Shown in pieces: positions 49,350 to 59,625 of a stretch of 64,000 nt of DNA. The translations under genes were made by a program, and so were the position numbers. The notes beneath the pieces are model-generated. The model had not been told where the DNA came from. It did no database searches and saw nothing but the letters and a program-made list of their open reading frames with translations. Location: the NCBI GenBank assembly GCA_947846985.1, contig CANTUZ010000002.1, positions 61,894,563-61,958,562 of the forward strand, in the 5' to 3' direction. The first letter of the stretch is position 1, and each line of letters opens with the position of its first letter. Origin of the DNA: Fratercula arctica. Taxonomy: Eukaryota; Chordata; Aves; Charadriiformes; Alcidae.

Positions 49350-49684
49350 TGTCCTGGTTCTGGCGGGGATAGGGTTAATTCTCCCCAGGCTCCGGCAGGG
49401 ACACAGGTATTCCATCCCATGTGAGCCATGCCCACAGAAGTTGCTGCTTGGGAGCGGGCTGGGGCATCCAGGGTCCAGCTGGTGAGCGGTGGTACCATAA
49501 TCACGTTTGTACATTCCTCTATCCATTTTATTACTGTTGTTTTCTTGTTCCCTTTGCTATTTTGTTAAACTGCCTTTGTCTCAACCCACGAGTTTTGCCT
49601 TTTTCTTTGATTCCCCCTCCGTAGGGGGAGTTTGAGAGAGTGGCCGCTTGGTTCTTTGTTGCCTTCTGAGGCTAAACCACGACA
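49350..49684 (+). mobile_element. Solo LTR, ERV family A (old subfamily), no target duplication
   Basis: A 335-bp LTR, TGTCCTGGTTCTGG...CCACGACA, of the same subfamily as the provirus at 53045-59560: it carries the extra U3 segment TTCTCCCCAGGCTCCGGCAG. The 5 bp on the left (TTCCT) and right (ACCCA) do not match, unlike every other LTR here. Either the copy arose by recombination between two different proviruses, or one flank was later rearranged. Confidence 0.88.
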
Positions 49685-52600
49685 ACCCAGTATTAACTTG
49701 TTCTGTTAGCTTACATTAGTTATTACTAAACATTAAAAAAACATATCTCAATGTTAGCTTATTTCATGTACCATATTTAAAATTATTTCTTCTTCAGTTT
49801 AAGTGTCTTTTGAGAGTAAATAAAACAGAAAACACTGTGGGCACCCTTACAGATATGCACTCATTGGTAAAACATCAGCAAATACTTTTTTGAAGTCAGT
49901 AATTTTATTTTGCTGTAGTTTTCATTAGTCATCAAAGATTAACCTGAAGGATTTCGAGTTATACAAAATACACACCATTCCATTATTTATCCATTTTTTT
50001 TCCAATCAACAGAACTGGACTGGAGATCTGAACAGCACAGTCAATCTCACAATAGTTTCAGTATTCCTATCCCACCCTACAAAATTTAGATATTATAGGA
50101 GTGGTAAAAATGTGAAACAGCTAATTGTTTTTGTGTTTTGAAGGTGCTGTCTAGCGTTGACTAGCTTTGTTTCAAAGATTGGTCAAAAAAAGAATGTTTA
50201 GAAGTTGAGTTTAGACCAACTGAAACACAAAATAGCACAGATCTTATAAGCAAGAAATACTATAAGCAAGAAATACTCTAGAAGATACATACTAAAGTAG
50301 AAAGTACAAACTATCACAATGAGTCCTTAGAATAAAATTAGGTACTATTTTTAATACCTATTGTATGGTTAATGAGTGAGGGTGGCTTGGGAAAATGGAA
50401 GTGACGTCTTATTTTGTTTTTGGAATCTGCAGTTCTGTCTACGCCAAGAAGCCAAAGGGATAGAGGGCACTCCACCCATTATCCTGATGGTCTGGCATTT
50501 TTGCTACCTACTGCAGGTAGTGAGAAAAACCTTGCTTTCATGCAAAAAGCAGGAATCTGGGCCTAGAGGGACTTGTGCATTGTTCTAGTAGGCTGCTATA
50601 CTTGGTCTATCAGACCACGTGATTCATGGGCTACATAAGCCTGAAAGACCACCACAACATTGGGAACCCTACTATTTATTCCTTCAATGGGTCTTGGCTT
50701 GTTAAGTTGTTTATAGTCCTTCTGAGCATTCTCAATGCCTTGAATGTGATCATAACTCTTAACAGCTGCCTTGGGACATTGACTCTAATTAAATTCATTT
50801 CCCAAATGTCCAACTGGCTAAAATTTGGTCTCTGTTTAACATACCACCTCACCTGTTGCACTCTAGATAAGTGCTTTGGTTGGGTATTTCAGTAAAAATT
50901 AAAACTTAATGATTCATGGTGTCCAAAAGATCAGGCTAGAAGAGATAGTGCTATCATCTGACTTAAAACTCTACAGAAATATGAACCACTTAAGTTACAT
51001 CTTACCTGAAAGTAACACCTTCCTTCATTTCCTTCCCCATATGAAAAAGAAATTGAATTAGAGAAGCTTAAAGAAAGAAACAAGAAACGTAAAAAAAATT
51101 CTTCAGAGCCATTCAAGGAGAAAATACCTATAATATAATTCCTAGAAAGTTTTTTGGGCGGTAAGGGGGAAGACTAATATTACTTTCTAAGGTGGGTAAA
51201 GTACAATCCCAATAGCAGTTTATATGTATTTGTCCTGGAAGGTCACTGCTTTCTATTTTGTACGTCTTTTCACATATTGCTTCCTCCAAAATATCTGCAA
51301 GTTATTCATACATGTCCTACTTAAACGTTTAACTACCTTGTTACCCACATTGTAAAAGAAAAAACCTTAACAATGACCTAAACAAACTCTTAAAAACATC
51401 CCACAACATATCTAGGGGGAAAAAAAAAAAGTTCTTGGAGACAAACTGTTCCCTTTGTTTAAGTTGGCCATTAGTAATAGATTTAATTAATTATTAATGT
51501 TTACATTTAAACTGCCTTAGCTCCTCTCACAAATAACTGTGAACCTGCCTTTTCATTATCTTGAAGAGTGTCATCAGAATGCTGCTGATGTCATTCATCT
51601 TCTAAACTCTCATACTTATGTACCTCTCGTCCACCTTCATTTATGAGATGTAATTAATTCAGCTAACTGCAGCTGTACTTTGATTTCAGACTTTATAACT
51701 ACTTGGCTCAGAAACAGGGAGATGCAACTGAATTACAAACAACCTGTGCTAAAGAGAAGTGGTGTTTTAGCATCTTAAATTTTCTGAATTTTTTTTCTGT
51801 ACATCCCACATCTCCATGCCAACAGATGGGAATTTGGTTTTACAGCTCTCACCCTGCACAGAGCCCATTTGATAGTGCAAAAAAACGCACTGTAATTCCA
51901 GCAATGATATGCTTACAATTTTATGCACCACATGTGTATGAATCCGGTATTACACTGTCCTTATTTGCTTTACACTTTTGCAAAGGGATCCAAATCTCTT
52001 GCAAATATATGACAAACCTTCTGAGTAGACTTAAATTTAATAATAATCTATTGAACATGGTCACAGAGAGTAGGTAAAATTACAAATACTGGAAATAAAA
52101 ATAAAGTATTAGAATAAAAGGAAAAGAAACACCACTTTTTTGTGCAAACAGAAAAAAACTGCTTTCCGTTTGACTGTTCAGCCATTTCCGTAGCAAAAAA
52201 CATTGTGGCTGGAGAGAAATAGCTAAAATTGCAAAAAGAGTTAATAATCACAAAAACCCTCTCATTTGTGTTTTCAACAAGAAATGTAATTTAGCAGTAG
52301 ATGACATAAAATGCCCAAATATAGGAAGTTGTTGCTCAACTTTGTATGTTCTTCATACGCTACATCATCTCCATCCTTAGCCACTTCATACAGCCTGCAG
52401 AATATTTACTGAGAAAATTTGTATTTAAATATTGTGAAATACTATTCTTGTTATCAAATAAGCAGATAAAAAGCACGCCATTAAAAAAAGCAAAAATAAA
52501 AACAGACACAAGGGCTGTCTGCACAGTCTATCCGTATGCTGACTAATACACAAAATAAGTGACCAAAACAAAGAACACTCATATTACTTCCCTCTTTTGC

Positions 52601-52888
52601 CTTTATTTGCAAAGTCCCCTATCCATGACCTTCTGGTACGCTGGCACATCACCAAGAACTTTGCATGTCATTTTGTCAGTCTGTCATGCTCACATGTCTC
52701 AGTATCAGAAATGAATGTACTTCAAGGTTTGCTGAATTTGTTAGTTTACCATAGCCCCTCTTCTTTACCACTAGATATTGATCTTGCCTGATCACTACAT
52801 CTTGCTTTTCTGTCTCCCTGTTAATACAAGTTGATTTGAATCTCATTCAACTTGTATGCAATGACATGCTTGTGTAGAAAAAAGAAAA
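49685..52888. other. Unique noncoding DNA
   Basis: AT-rich, with no recognised gene. A 10-bp inverted repeat (TACAAGTTGA / TCAACTTGTA, 12-nt loop) lies at 52825-52856. The 124-codon frame at 51703-52077 matches nothing I know. Confidence 0.55.
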
Positions 52889-53044
52889 GGGGTCCAAAAA
52901 CTGGACATGGTATTCCAGACATGGTCTAATAAATGGTGAGTTAAGAGGAATAATCGCTTCCCTCGATCTATGGAGGATGTTGATGTTGATAAAATGCAGG
53001 AAGTTGTTTGTTTTCATTGCTGCCAAAGTGCACGGCTGAGTTGG
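52889..53044 (-). mobile_element. Old CR1 fragment, left part, interrupted by a provirus
   Basis: On the minus strand this still reads as CR1 ORF2 C-terminal sequence: SREAIIPLNSPFIRP and LEYHVQF, the counterparts of [15 protein letters not shown] and LEYCVQF in the other copies. The plus strand runs to GGCTGAGTTGG at 53044, and the match resumes immediately after the provirus at 59566. The CR1 3' end is absent. Confidence 0.8.
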
Positions 53045-53404
53045 TGTCCTGGTTCCAGCAGGGATAGGGTTAATTCTCCCCAGGCTCCAGCAGGGACACA
53101 GGTATTCCATGCCATGTGAGCCATGCCCACTCTGAGCTGCCGGGGGGAGGGAGCAGGAAGTTGCAGCTTGCAGCGGGCGGGGGCGTCCCGGGTCTGGTCG
53201 GTGAGCAGTGGTTCCGTAATCGTGTTTGTATATTCTTCTGTCCATGTTACTGTTGTTGTTTTCTTGCTACCTTTGCTGTTCTGTTAAATTGCCTTTTTCT
53301 CAACCCACGAGTTTTGCCTTTTTCTTCTGATTCTTTCCCATATTGGGGAAGCCTGAGAGAGTGGCACGTGGTCCTTTGTTGCTGTCTGAGGCCAAACCAC
53401 GACA
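53045..53404 (+). repeat. 5' LTR of the provirus
   Basis: Opens TGTCCTGGTTCCAGCAGGG and closes AAACCACGACA. U3 carries an imperfect duplication of its own start (GGTTCCAGCAGGGATAGG, then GGCTCCAGCAGGGACACAGG), which the young-subfamily LTRs at 6052 and 27289 lack. Compared with those, the TTAAAAG/GGAGGG segment is replaced or lost, so no clear TATA-like box is seen. TSD GTTGG on the left. Confidence 0.95.
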
Positions 53405-53412
53405 ATCCTTTT

Positions 53413-53430
53413 TGGTGCCCAACGTGGGGC
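53413..53430 (+). other. Primer binding site, tRNA-Lys type
   Basis: TGGTGCCCAACGTGGGGC lies 8 bp after the LTR end. It matches the usual 18-nt complement of the tRNA-Lys(1,2) 3' end except for one C-to-T change at position 4, a probable CpG-decay or natural variant. This is where minus-strand DNA synthesis would have been primed. Confidence 0.85.
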
Positions 53431-53526
53431 AAGAGGGTTGAGATAACGACAAAAATCCAACTAGAGCTTGTAAAAATGAATTTGTTGTATGCATTTATTG
53501 TATTAGGTAAATAGTCGCTGGTCACC

Positions 53527-53944
53527 ATGTTGCTTTGTTTGTTCTTGTGACTGTGTTATGTAAATTCCTATACGGCTTATGTACTCCCAGTGATGATGTT
53601 TGCTACTTCTGGGAGAGGGATCAGTATTATCATTTTGCTGTCCTGTGCAATATTGGCTTATGATATGACAACATCACTGTTTAGACAGTTATTTTGGGGT
53701 GTTTATGTGGTATTGCTGTCCTGCCTGTACATTGGGCACCATCTCTCAGAATTTATTAATAATTACACCCAGTCTATGGGGGAAACGGGAGGATACTTTC
53801 CTCAGCTCTTTTGCCTCCCTTTTCTCCTTCAGGTCAGGTATGACAGCTTTTGAGAATTCTGAATATCCTTGGGATGCTCAAACCAGCCTGGTCCTATTGT
53901 TATGTCTCCTGAATGTGTTCCAGGTCTTGTTTAGGGCTATTTAA
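53527..53944 (+). pseudogene. Hydrophobic leader reading frame upstream of gag
   Basis: Between the primer site and gag is a decayed frame with a membrane-protein composition. It starts at an ATG in a good context (ACCATG, 53527), is interrupted after seven codons by TGA (53548-53550), then stays open to 53853, with two hydrophobic stretches (ISIIILLSCAILAY and FWGVYVVLLSCLYI). A frameshift near 53840-53850 leads into a second frame with a third hydrophobic segment (SLVLLLCLLNVFQVLF), ending at TAA 53944. I do not recognise the product. It could be a small membrane protein, a membrane-targeting extension of Gag, or chance. Confidence 0.4.
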
Positions 53945-54041
53945 GACTACCACCCAGAGATCTGCTCCAAGGCTGGATAGTCAGGGGTGGCATGGCATGT
54001 GGGAGAACATGGGCAGGTATCTAGAGAACTTCTAACCTCCA

Positions 54042-55426
54042 ATGGTCTGGGACTTCACCCCTGAACAATTACAGGACCCTCATAAAGTAGTAGAGTATCT
54101 GAAGGGAAAATGCTGTGGCTATTCCAGAGCGGCACAACTCACCACACTGTGTTGGGCCCTGGCCAGTATCTACCAAGAACTGCTCAGTGTTATGCAGCAC
54201 CCTCAGGGGAAAGAGATGGAAACCAAACTGGCAGACACTGCAGCTACTGCAACCCCTGCGACAGACACTGCGGCTACTCCAACCCCTGCAACAGGCACTG
54301 CAGCTACTCCAACTACGGTGGCAGCCACTGCAGCTACTCCAACTACGGTGGCAGCCACTGCAGCTACTCCAACCCCGGTGGCAGCCACTGACACTGAACC
54401 AGGGAACCAACCCATGCCAGTATCAGTTGCCCCCATACAGAAGAAGTATACGAAGAAATCGGTTCGCTTAGTAAGAGATGACGATGAACCAGGGCCATCA
54501 CAAGGACAGGAGGAAGAGGCAGAACCAGAGATAATCTCACCCAATCCCTATCCTTGAGTGAGCTGCAGGATATGCGAAAAGATTTTAGCCGACTTTCAGG
54601 CAAGCACATTGTCACCTGGCTGCTCCGGTGCTGGGATAACGGGGCCAGTAGCCTGGAATTAGAGGGTAGGGAAGCCAGGCAGTTGGGATCCCTGTCTAGG
54701 GAAGGTGGCATTGACAAGGTGATCAGGAAGAAGACCCAAGCCCTCAGCCTCTAGAAACTACTCCTGTCAGGCGTGAGGGAAAGGTACACCTTCAGTGAAG
54801 ATGTTGTATGTCACCCAAGCAAGTGGACTACCATGGAAAGAGGTATCCAGTACCTGAGAGAATTAGCCATGCGGGAGATTATTTATTATGACTTGGACAA
54901 TGCAGACTTACCAACAGACCCTGATGAGGTGCGCTGCACAAGGCCCATGCGGTGGAAGTTTGTACGGAGCGCACCATCGTCATATGCCAACTCACTGGCA
55001 GTAATGGAATGGAAAGGCAAAGAAGGACCAACGGTGGATGAGGTGGTTGGCCGGCTCCAGCGATATGAAGAAAGCCTCTCTTCCCCCCTTGTCTCAGCTG
55101 TGGAGAAACTGTCCCATAAGGTCCAGCCACTTGAAGAGAATATGTTCTAATCCCCACCTGTACAGGTCAGCATCTCAGCTATTAGGAGCAGGCATTTCCC
55201 CACTCAAGAGAGAGACTACAGAGGGTACACACCACGAGGCAACCTGTGGTTCTACCTGCGTGACCACAGAGAGGACATGAGGAAGTTGGGTAGACAACCT
55301 ACTTGGATCCTGCGGACACGGGTACAGAAGTTGCAAGGAAAGACAACCACAAAAGGGGATCCCTCCAGGAAAAGTGCCACCCCAGTTTCCAGTGGGCAGT
55401 TACCCCAGACAGACCATAAGGCCTGA
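54042..55426 (+). pseudogene. gag: ERV gag pseudogene
   Basis: Gag builds the retroviral core. The frame starts at ATG 54042 (MVWDFTPEQLQDPHKVVEYL) and stays open to 54557. This part contains five 30-bp repeats (54240-54389) encoding an Ala/Thr/Pro-rich spacer and then an acidic stretch. A frameshift at about 54550 moves the reading to another frame (SELQDMRKDFSRL...), interrupted by TAG at 54752-54754 and TAA at 55148-55150, and ending with a basic segment (TRVQKLQGKTTTKG) before TGA 55424-55426. No CCHC zinc knuckle is visible, as in ERV-L and foamy-type Gags. It is defective. Confidence 0.75.
54240..54389 (+). repeat. Five 30-bp tandem repeats in gag
   Basis: Units begin GCAGCTACTCCAAC; units 3 and 4 are identical and the others differ at a few bases. 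Thirty bases is ten codons, so copy number can change without shifting frame. They encode an Ala-Ala-Thr-Pro-rich spacer. Confidence 0.95.
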
Positions 55427-55498
55427 TCTTGCTTCTGATCCTCTTGAAGGAACTTCCAAGTCATTTCTGCAAGAAGTGAGTACCGGATACCATGACCA

Positions 55499-55860
55499 GT
55501 ATTAGAGGGGCCCTGCCTCCGGCCTGGTGGAGGAAAAGGACAACCGGGTTTATTGGACAGTGTGGATTGGACAGTGTGGCCTGGCACATCAGACCCACAG
55601 GAGTATAAGGCTCTAGTGGACACAGGAGCACAGTGCACTCTGATACCATCAAGCTATAGAGGGGCAGAACCTGTTTGTATTTCTGGGGTCACAGGGGGAC
55701 CCAAGAGTTGACTGTATTGGAGGCAGAAGTGAGCCTAACTGGGAATGAGTGGCAAAAGCCTCCCATTGTGGCTGACCAAGAGGCTTCATGCATCCTTGGT
55801 ATAGATTACCTCAGGAGAGGGTATTTTAAGGACCCAAAATGGGCTTTGGCTTTGGCATAG
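55499..55860 (+). pseudogene. pro: ERV protease pseudogene
   Basis: Retroviral aspartic protease, which cuts the Gag-Pol polyprotein. The active-site motif is LVDTGAQCTLIP, with the catalytic Asp at 55619-55621. This frame stops at TGA 55709-55711. Reading continues in another frame (55675-55860), which has the C-terminal ILGIDYLRRG helix, the family's usual I-LG-D/N-L motif. Another frame change near 55840 joins it to RT. The two frameshifts inactivate it. Confidence 0.85.
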
Positions 55861-57752
55861 CTCCCTTGGAGACGGAGGAAGTTAAACAGTTGTCTACCTT
55901 GCCTGGTCTCTCGGAGGACTCTTCTGTTGTGGGGTTGTTGAGGGTCGAAGAACAGCAGGTGCTGATTGCTACCACAATGGTGCATCGGCAGCAATATCGC
56001 ACTAACCGAGACTCTCTGATTCCCATCCATAAGCTGATTCGTCAACTAGAGGTTCAAGGAGTGATCAGCAAGACTCACTCGCCTTTTAACAGTCCTACAT
56101 GGCTGATGCGAAAATCTAATGGAGAGTGGAGGCTAACTGTAGACTACTGTGGCCTGAATGAAGTCACGCCACCGCTGAGCGCTGCTGTGCCGGACATGCT
56201 AGAACTCCAGTATGAACTGGAGTCCAAGGCAGCCAAGTGGTATGCCACGATTGATATAGCGAATGCATTCTTCTCAATCCCTTTGACAGCAGAGTGCAGG
56301 CCACAGTTTGCTTTCACTTGGAGGGGCTTCCAGTACACCTGGAATCAACTGCCCCAGGGGTGGAAACACAGCCCCACCATTTGCCATGGACTGATCCAGA
56401 CTGCACTGGAACAGGGTGAAGCTCCAGAACATCTGCAGTATATTGATGACATCATCGTAATGGGAAACACAGCAGAAGAAGTTTTTGAGAAAGGGAGTCA
56501 AATAGTCCGAATCCTTTTGAAAGCTGGTTTTGCCATAAAACGAAGTAAGGTCAAGGGACCTGCACAGGAGATCCATTTTTTAGGAATAAAATGGCAAGAT
56601 GGACACCATCAGATCCCAATGGATGTGATCAACAAAATAGCAGCTATGTCTCCACCAACTAGCAAAAAGGAAACACAAGCTTTCTTAGGCATTGTGGGTT
56701 TTTGGAGGATGCATATCCCAGATTACAGTCTGATTGTAAGCCCTCTGTATCAAGTAACCCGGAAGAAGAACGATTTTAAATGGGGTCCTGAGCAACAAGC
56801 TTTTGAACAAATCAAACAGGAAATAGTCCATGCAGTGGCCCTGGGGCCAGTCCGGGCAGGACAAGATGTGAAAAATGTGCTCTACACCGCATCCAGGGAG
56901 AATGGCCCTACCTGGAGCCTCTGGCAGAAGGCACCAGGGGAGACCCAAGGTCAATCCCTAGGGTTTTGGAGTCGGGGATACAGAGGATCTGAAGCCCGCT
57001 ACACTCCAACAGAAAAAGAGATATTGGCAGCATATGAAGGGGATTGAGCTGCTTCGGAGGTGGTTGGTACAGAAGCACAGCTCCTCTTAGCACCTCGACT
57101 GCCGGTTCTGGGTTGGATGTTCAAAGAAAGGGTCCCCACCACACATCATGCAACTGGTGCTACATGGAGTAAGTGGATTGCACTGATCACACAGCGAACT
57201 CGAATGGGAAACCCCAGTCGCCCAGGAATTCTGGAAGTGATCATGGACTGGCCAGAAGGCAAGGATTTTGGAATGTCACCAGAGGAGGAGGTGACGTGTG
57301 CAGAAGAGGCCCCACCATATAATAAACTGCCAGAAAATGAGAAGCAATATGCCCTGTTCACTGATGGGTCGTGCCGGATTGTGGGAAAGCTTCGAAAGTG
57401 GAAGGCTGCTGTGTGGAGTCCTACACGACAAGTTGCAGAAGCCAGTGAAGGACAAGGTGAATCGAGCCAGTTTGCAGAGGTGAAAGCCATTCAGCTGGCT
57501 TTGGACATTGCTGAGCGAGAAAAATGGCCAGTACTTTATCTCTGCACTGACTCGTGGATGGTGGCGAATGCTCTGTGGGGGTGGTTACAGCAGTGGAAGC
57601 AGGGCAACTGGCAGCGCAGAGGCAAACCCATCTGGGCTGCTGAACTGTGGCAAGATATTGCTGCCCGGATAGAGAATCTGGTTGTGAAAGTACGCCACGT
57701 AGATGCCCATGTACCCAAGAACTGGGCCCCTGAGGAACATCAGAACAACTAG
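55839..57752 (+). pseudogene. pol: ERV pol pseudogene: reverse transcriptase and RNase H
   Basis: RT runs from 55839 (MGFGFGIAPLETEEV) to 57047 without a stop. It has ATIDIANAFFSIPL (motif A) near 56240-56290, LPQGWKHSPTICHGLI (motif B) and YIDD (motif C, 56439-56450). The thumb and connection follow, up to LAAYEGD, where TGA (57045-57047) breaks the gene. The same frame continues to 57752 with RNase H: FTDGSC (Asp at 57363-57365), the QFAEVKAIQLAL Glu motif, YLCTDSWMVANAL, and VRHVDAHVPK near its end. It stops at TAG 57750-57752 and the same frame carries on into integrase. Only nonsense codons, no frameshifts, separate these domains. It is inactive, but the RT segment of 402 codons is fully open. 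Confidence 0.92.
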
Positions 57753-58633
57753 CAGGTGGATCGGGCTGCCAGGATTGAAGTGGCTCAGGTGGATCTGGAT
57801 TGGCAACATAAGGGTGAACTATTCATAGCTCGGTGGGCCCATAAGACCTCAGGCCACCAAGGAAGAGATGCGACATATAGATGGGCTCGTGACTGAGGGG
57901 TGGACTTGACCATGGACATTATTGCACAGGTCAGCCATAAATGTGAGACATGCGCTGCAATCAAGCAAGCCAAGTGGTTAAAGCCTCTTTGGTATGGAGG
58001 ACGATGGTTGAAATATAAATATGGGGAGGCCTGGCAGATCGATTATATCACACTGCCACAAACCCGTCAAGGCAAGAACCATGTGCTCACAATGGTGGAA
58101 GCAACCGCTGGATGGCTGGAAACATACCCTGTGCCCCATGCCACTGCCCGGAATACTATCGTGGGCCTTGAAAAGCAAGTTCTGTGGCGACATGGTACCC
58201 CAGAGAGAACTGAGTCAGACAACGGGACTCATTTCCGAAACAGCCTCATAGACACCTGGGCCAAAGAGCATGGTATTATCACATCCTCTGTCACACACCA
58301 GCCTCTGGGAAGATGGAGCGATACAATGGACTGTTAAAAACTACACTGAGAGCAATGTGTGGTGGGACTTTAAAACATTGGGATACACAATTAGCAAAAG
58401 CTACCTGGCTAGTTAACACTAGGGGACCTACCAATCGAGCTGGCCCTGCTCAATCAAAACTTCCATGTACCGTAGAAGGGGATAAAGTCCCCATAGTGCA
58501 CATGAAAAATGCGTTAGGGAAGACAGTCTGGGTTAGTCCTGCCTCACACAAAGGCAAACCCATCCGTGGGATTGCTTTTGCCCAAGGACCTGGGTGCACT
58601 TGCTGGGTGATGCGGAAGAATGGGGAAGCATGA
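57753..58633 (+). pseudogene. int: ERV integrase pseudogene
   Basis: Integrase joins the viral DNA to the host chromosome. The zinc-binding HHCC domain is recognisable (HKTSGHQ near 57840 and CETC near 57940), with a TGA at 57894-57896 between its halves. The catalytic core follows: WQIDYITLP (first Asp, 58041-58043) and TESDNGTHF (second Asp, 58218-58220). A frameshift at about 58305-58313, just before the catalytic Glu (58316-58318, in MERYNG), moves the last part to another frame, ending at TGA 58631-58633. The C-terminal domain is short. It is defective. Confidence 0.9.
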
Positions 58634-59181
58634 CGTGTACCTCATGGGGATCTGATTCTGGGAGAGAATAACCAATGAATCAAATTGTGTGTTGTTGATT
58701 GCTAAGTAACCCTGCCACTGTATGTCCTCATTACTATAATTGCTATCAGTTGTACTGCAGTAAGAATCACCCAAATTAACGACAGATGGACTTTGATGAA
58801 AAAAACAAGTAAAGCACAGTGGTGATGGGATCAGAACTGACCTCAGCAGCTGGTGCCCAGGAACTTCCTCGAGATCTACATCTTCAGCCCATGGACTGTG
58901 TGCATGGGCCACACTGGGTACACCAGCCACAAGCTCCGAAAATGCAGCATGCAACAGTCCAGCACCACACACCATCTCACCTGCCCTAAGAGACTGTTCT
59001 AACAGATGGAGCATTAAATGAACTCAACAGACACTTTGGAGGGATGGCCCATAAACTAAGGGAATTATATCTGCATGAATATATATGTATATATATGTAT
59101 GACAGGGGAAAGGGGTGGCAATTCATTGGAACCTGTAAGATCTGGGCATGGCATAGACGGTATGGAATAAGGGGTGGATAA
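58634..59181 (+). other. Region between integrase and 3' LTR, no env, two polypurine tracts
   Basis: About 550 bp with no open env-like sequence: no signal peptide, furin site or fusion segment seen. Near its end are an (AT)n/GTAT run at about 59080-59100 and two purine tracts, AGGGGAAAGGGGTGG at about 59103-59117 and AATAAGGGGTGGATAA just before the LTR (59166-59181). The second is in the usual place for the polypurine tract that primes plus-strand synthesis; the first may be a duplicate. Confidence 0.7.
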
Positions 59182-59560
59182 TGTCCTGGTTCCAGTGGGG
59201 ATAGGGTTAATTCTCCCCAGGCTCCAGCAGGGACACAGGTATTCCATCCCATGTGAGCCATGCCCACTCTGAGCTGTGGGACTTGGCGGGGGGGGGGGTG
59301 CAGGGTCGGGGGGAGCAGGAAGTTGCCGCTTGGAGTGGGCAGGAGCATTCCATCAGTGAGCGGTGGTTCCATAATCATGTTTGTATATTCCTCTATCCAT
59401 GTTACTGTTGTTGTTTTCTTGTTACCTTTGCTGTTCTGTTAAGTTGCCTTTGTCTCAACCCATGAGTTTTGCCTTTTTTCTTCCTATTCTTCCCCATACT
59501 GGGGAAGCCTGAGAGAGCAACTCATGGTCCTTTGTTGCCATCTGAGGCCAAATCACGACA
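59182..59560 (+). repeat. 3' LTR of the provirus
   Basis: TGTCCTGGTTCCAGTGGGG...AATCACGACA, 379 bp, with TSD GTTGG on the right. It is longer than the 5' LTR because of a G-rich insertion at about 59280-59315 (a run of about ten Gs). Many differences from the 5' LTR are C/T or G/A, consistent with CpG decay. Confidence 0.95.
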
Positions 59561-59565
59561 GTTGG

Positions 59566-59625
59566 TTTCGCCTACTGTCCACCAGGTCCTTTCCAGCAGA
59601 GCTATGACCTAGCCAGTCTGTTATT
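59566..59625 (-). mobile_element. Old CR1 fragment, right part
   Basis: CTGTCCACCAGGTCCTTTCCAGCAGAG is the minus-strand CR1 sequence that follows the segment ending at 53044: the other copies read CCACCAG...CCCAGGTCCTTTTCCA here. It confirms that the provirus landed inside a CR1. The right boundary is approximate. Confidence 0.72.

Larger units (their letters stand above)
53045..59560 (+). mobile_element. Complete but inactive ERV provirus, env-less (family A)
   Basis: A 6,516-bp endogenous retrovirus with two LTRs (360 and 379 bp), a Lys-type primer binding site, leader, gag, protease, RT-RNase H and integrase remnants, a polypurine region and no env. It is flanked by a perfect 5-bp duplication GTTGG (53040-53044 and 59561-59565). 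By hand the LTRs differ at about 30-40 positions plus indels (roughly 10%), so it is old. The absence of Cys-His boxes in gag, the lack of env and the pol sequence suggest an ERV-L-like (class III) element, although the Lys primer site is more often seen in class II elements. Every gene is interrupted, so it cannot replicate. Confidence 0.93.

Noticed and set aside
51703..52077. 124-codon plus-strand frame
   Set aside because: No recognisable domain, AT-rich random-looking composition, isolated.
54069..54544. Minus-strand frames rich in Ser/Cys/Gly or Val/Ala across gag
   Set aside because: Antisense shadows of the 30-bp gag repeat.
58634..59181. Possible env remnant
   Set aside because: No signal peptide, cleavage site or membrane segment, and too short for env.
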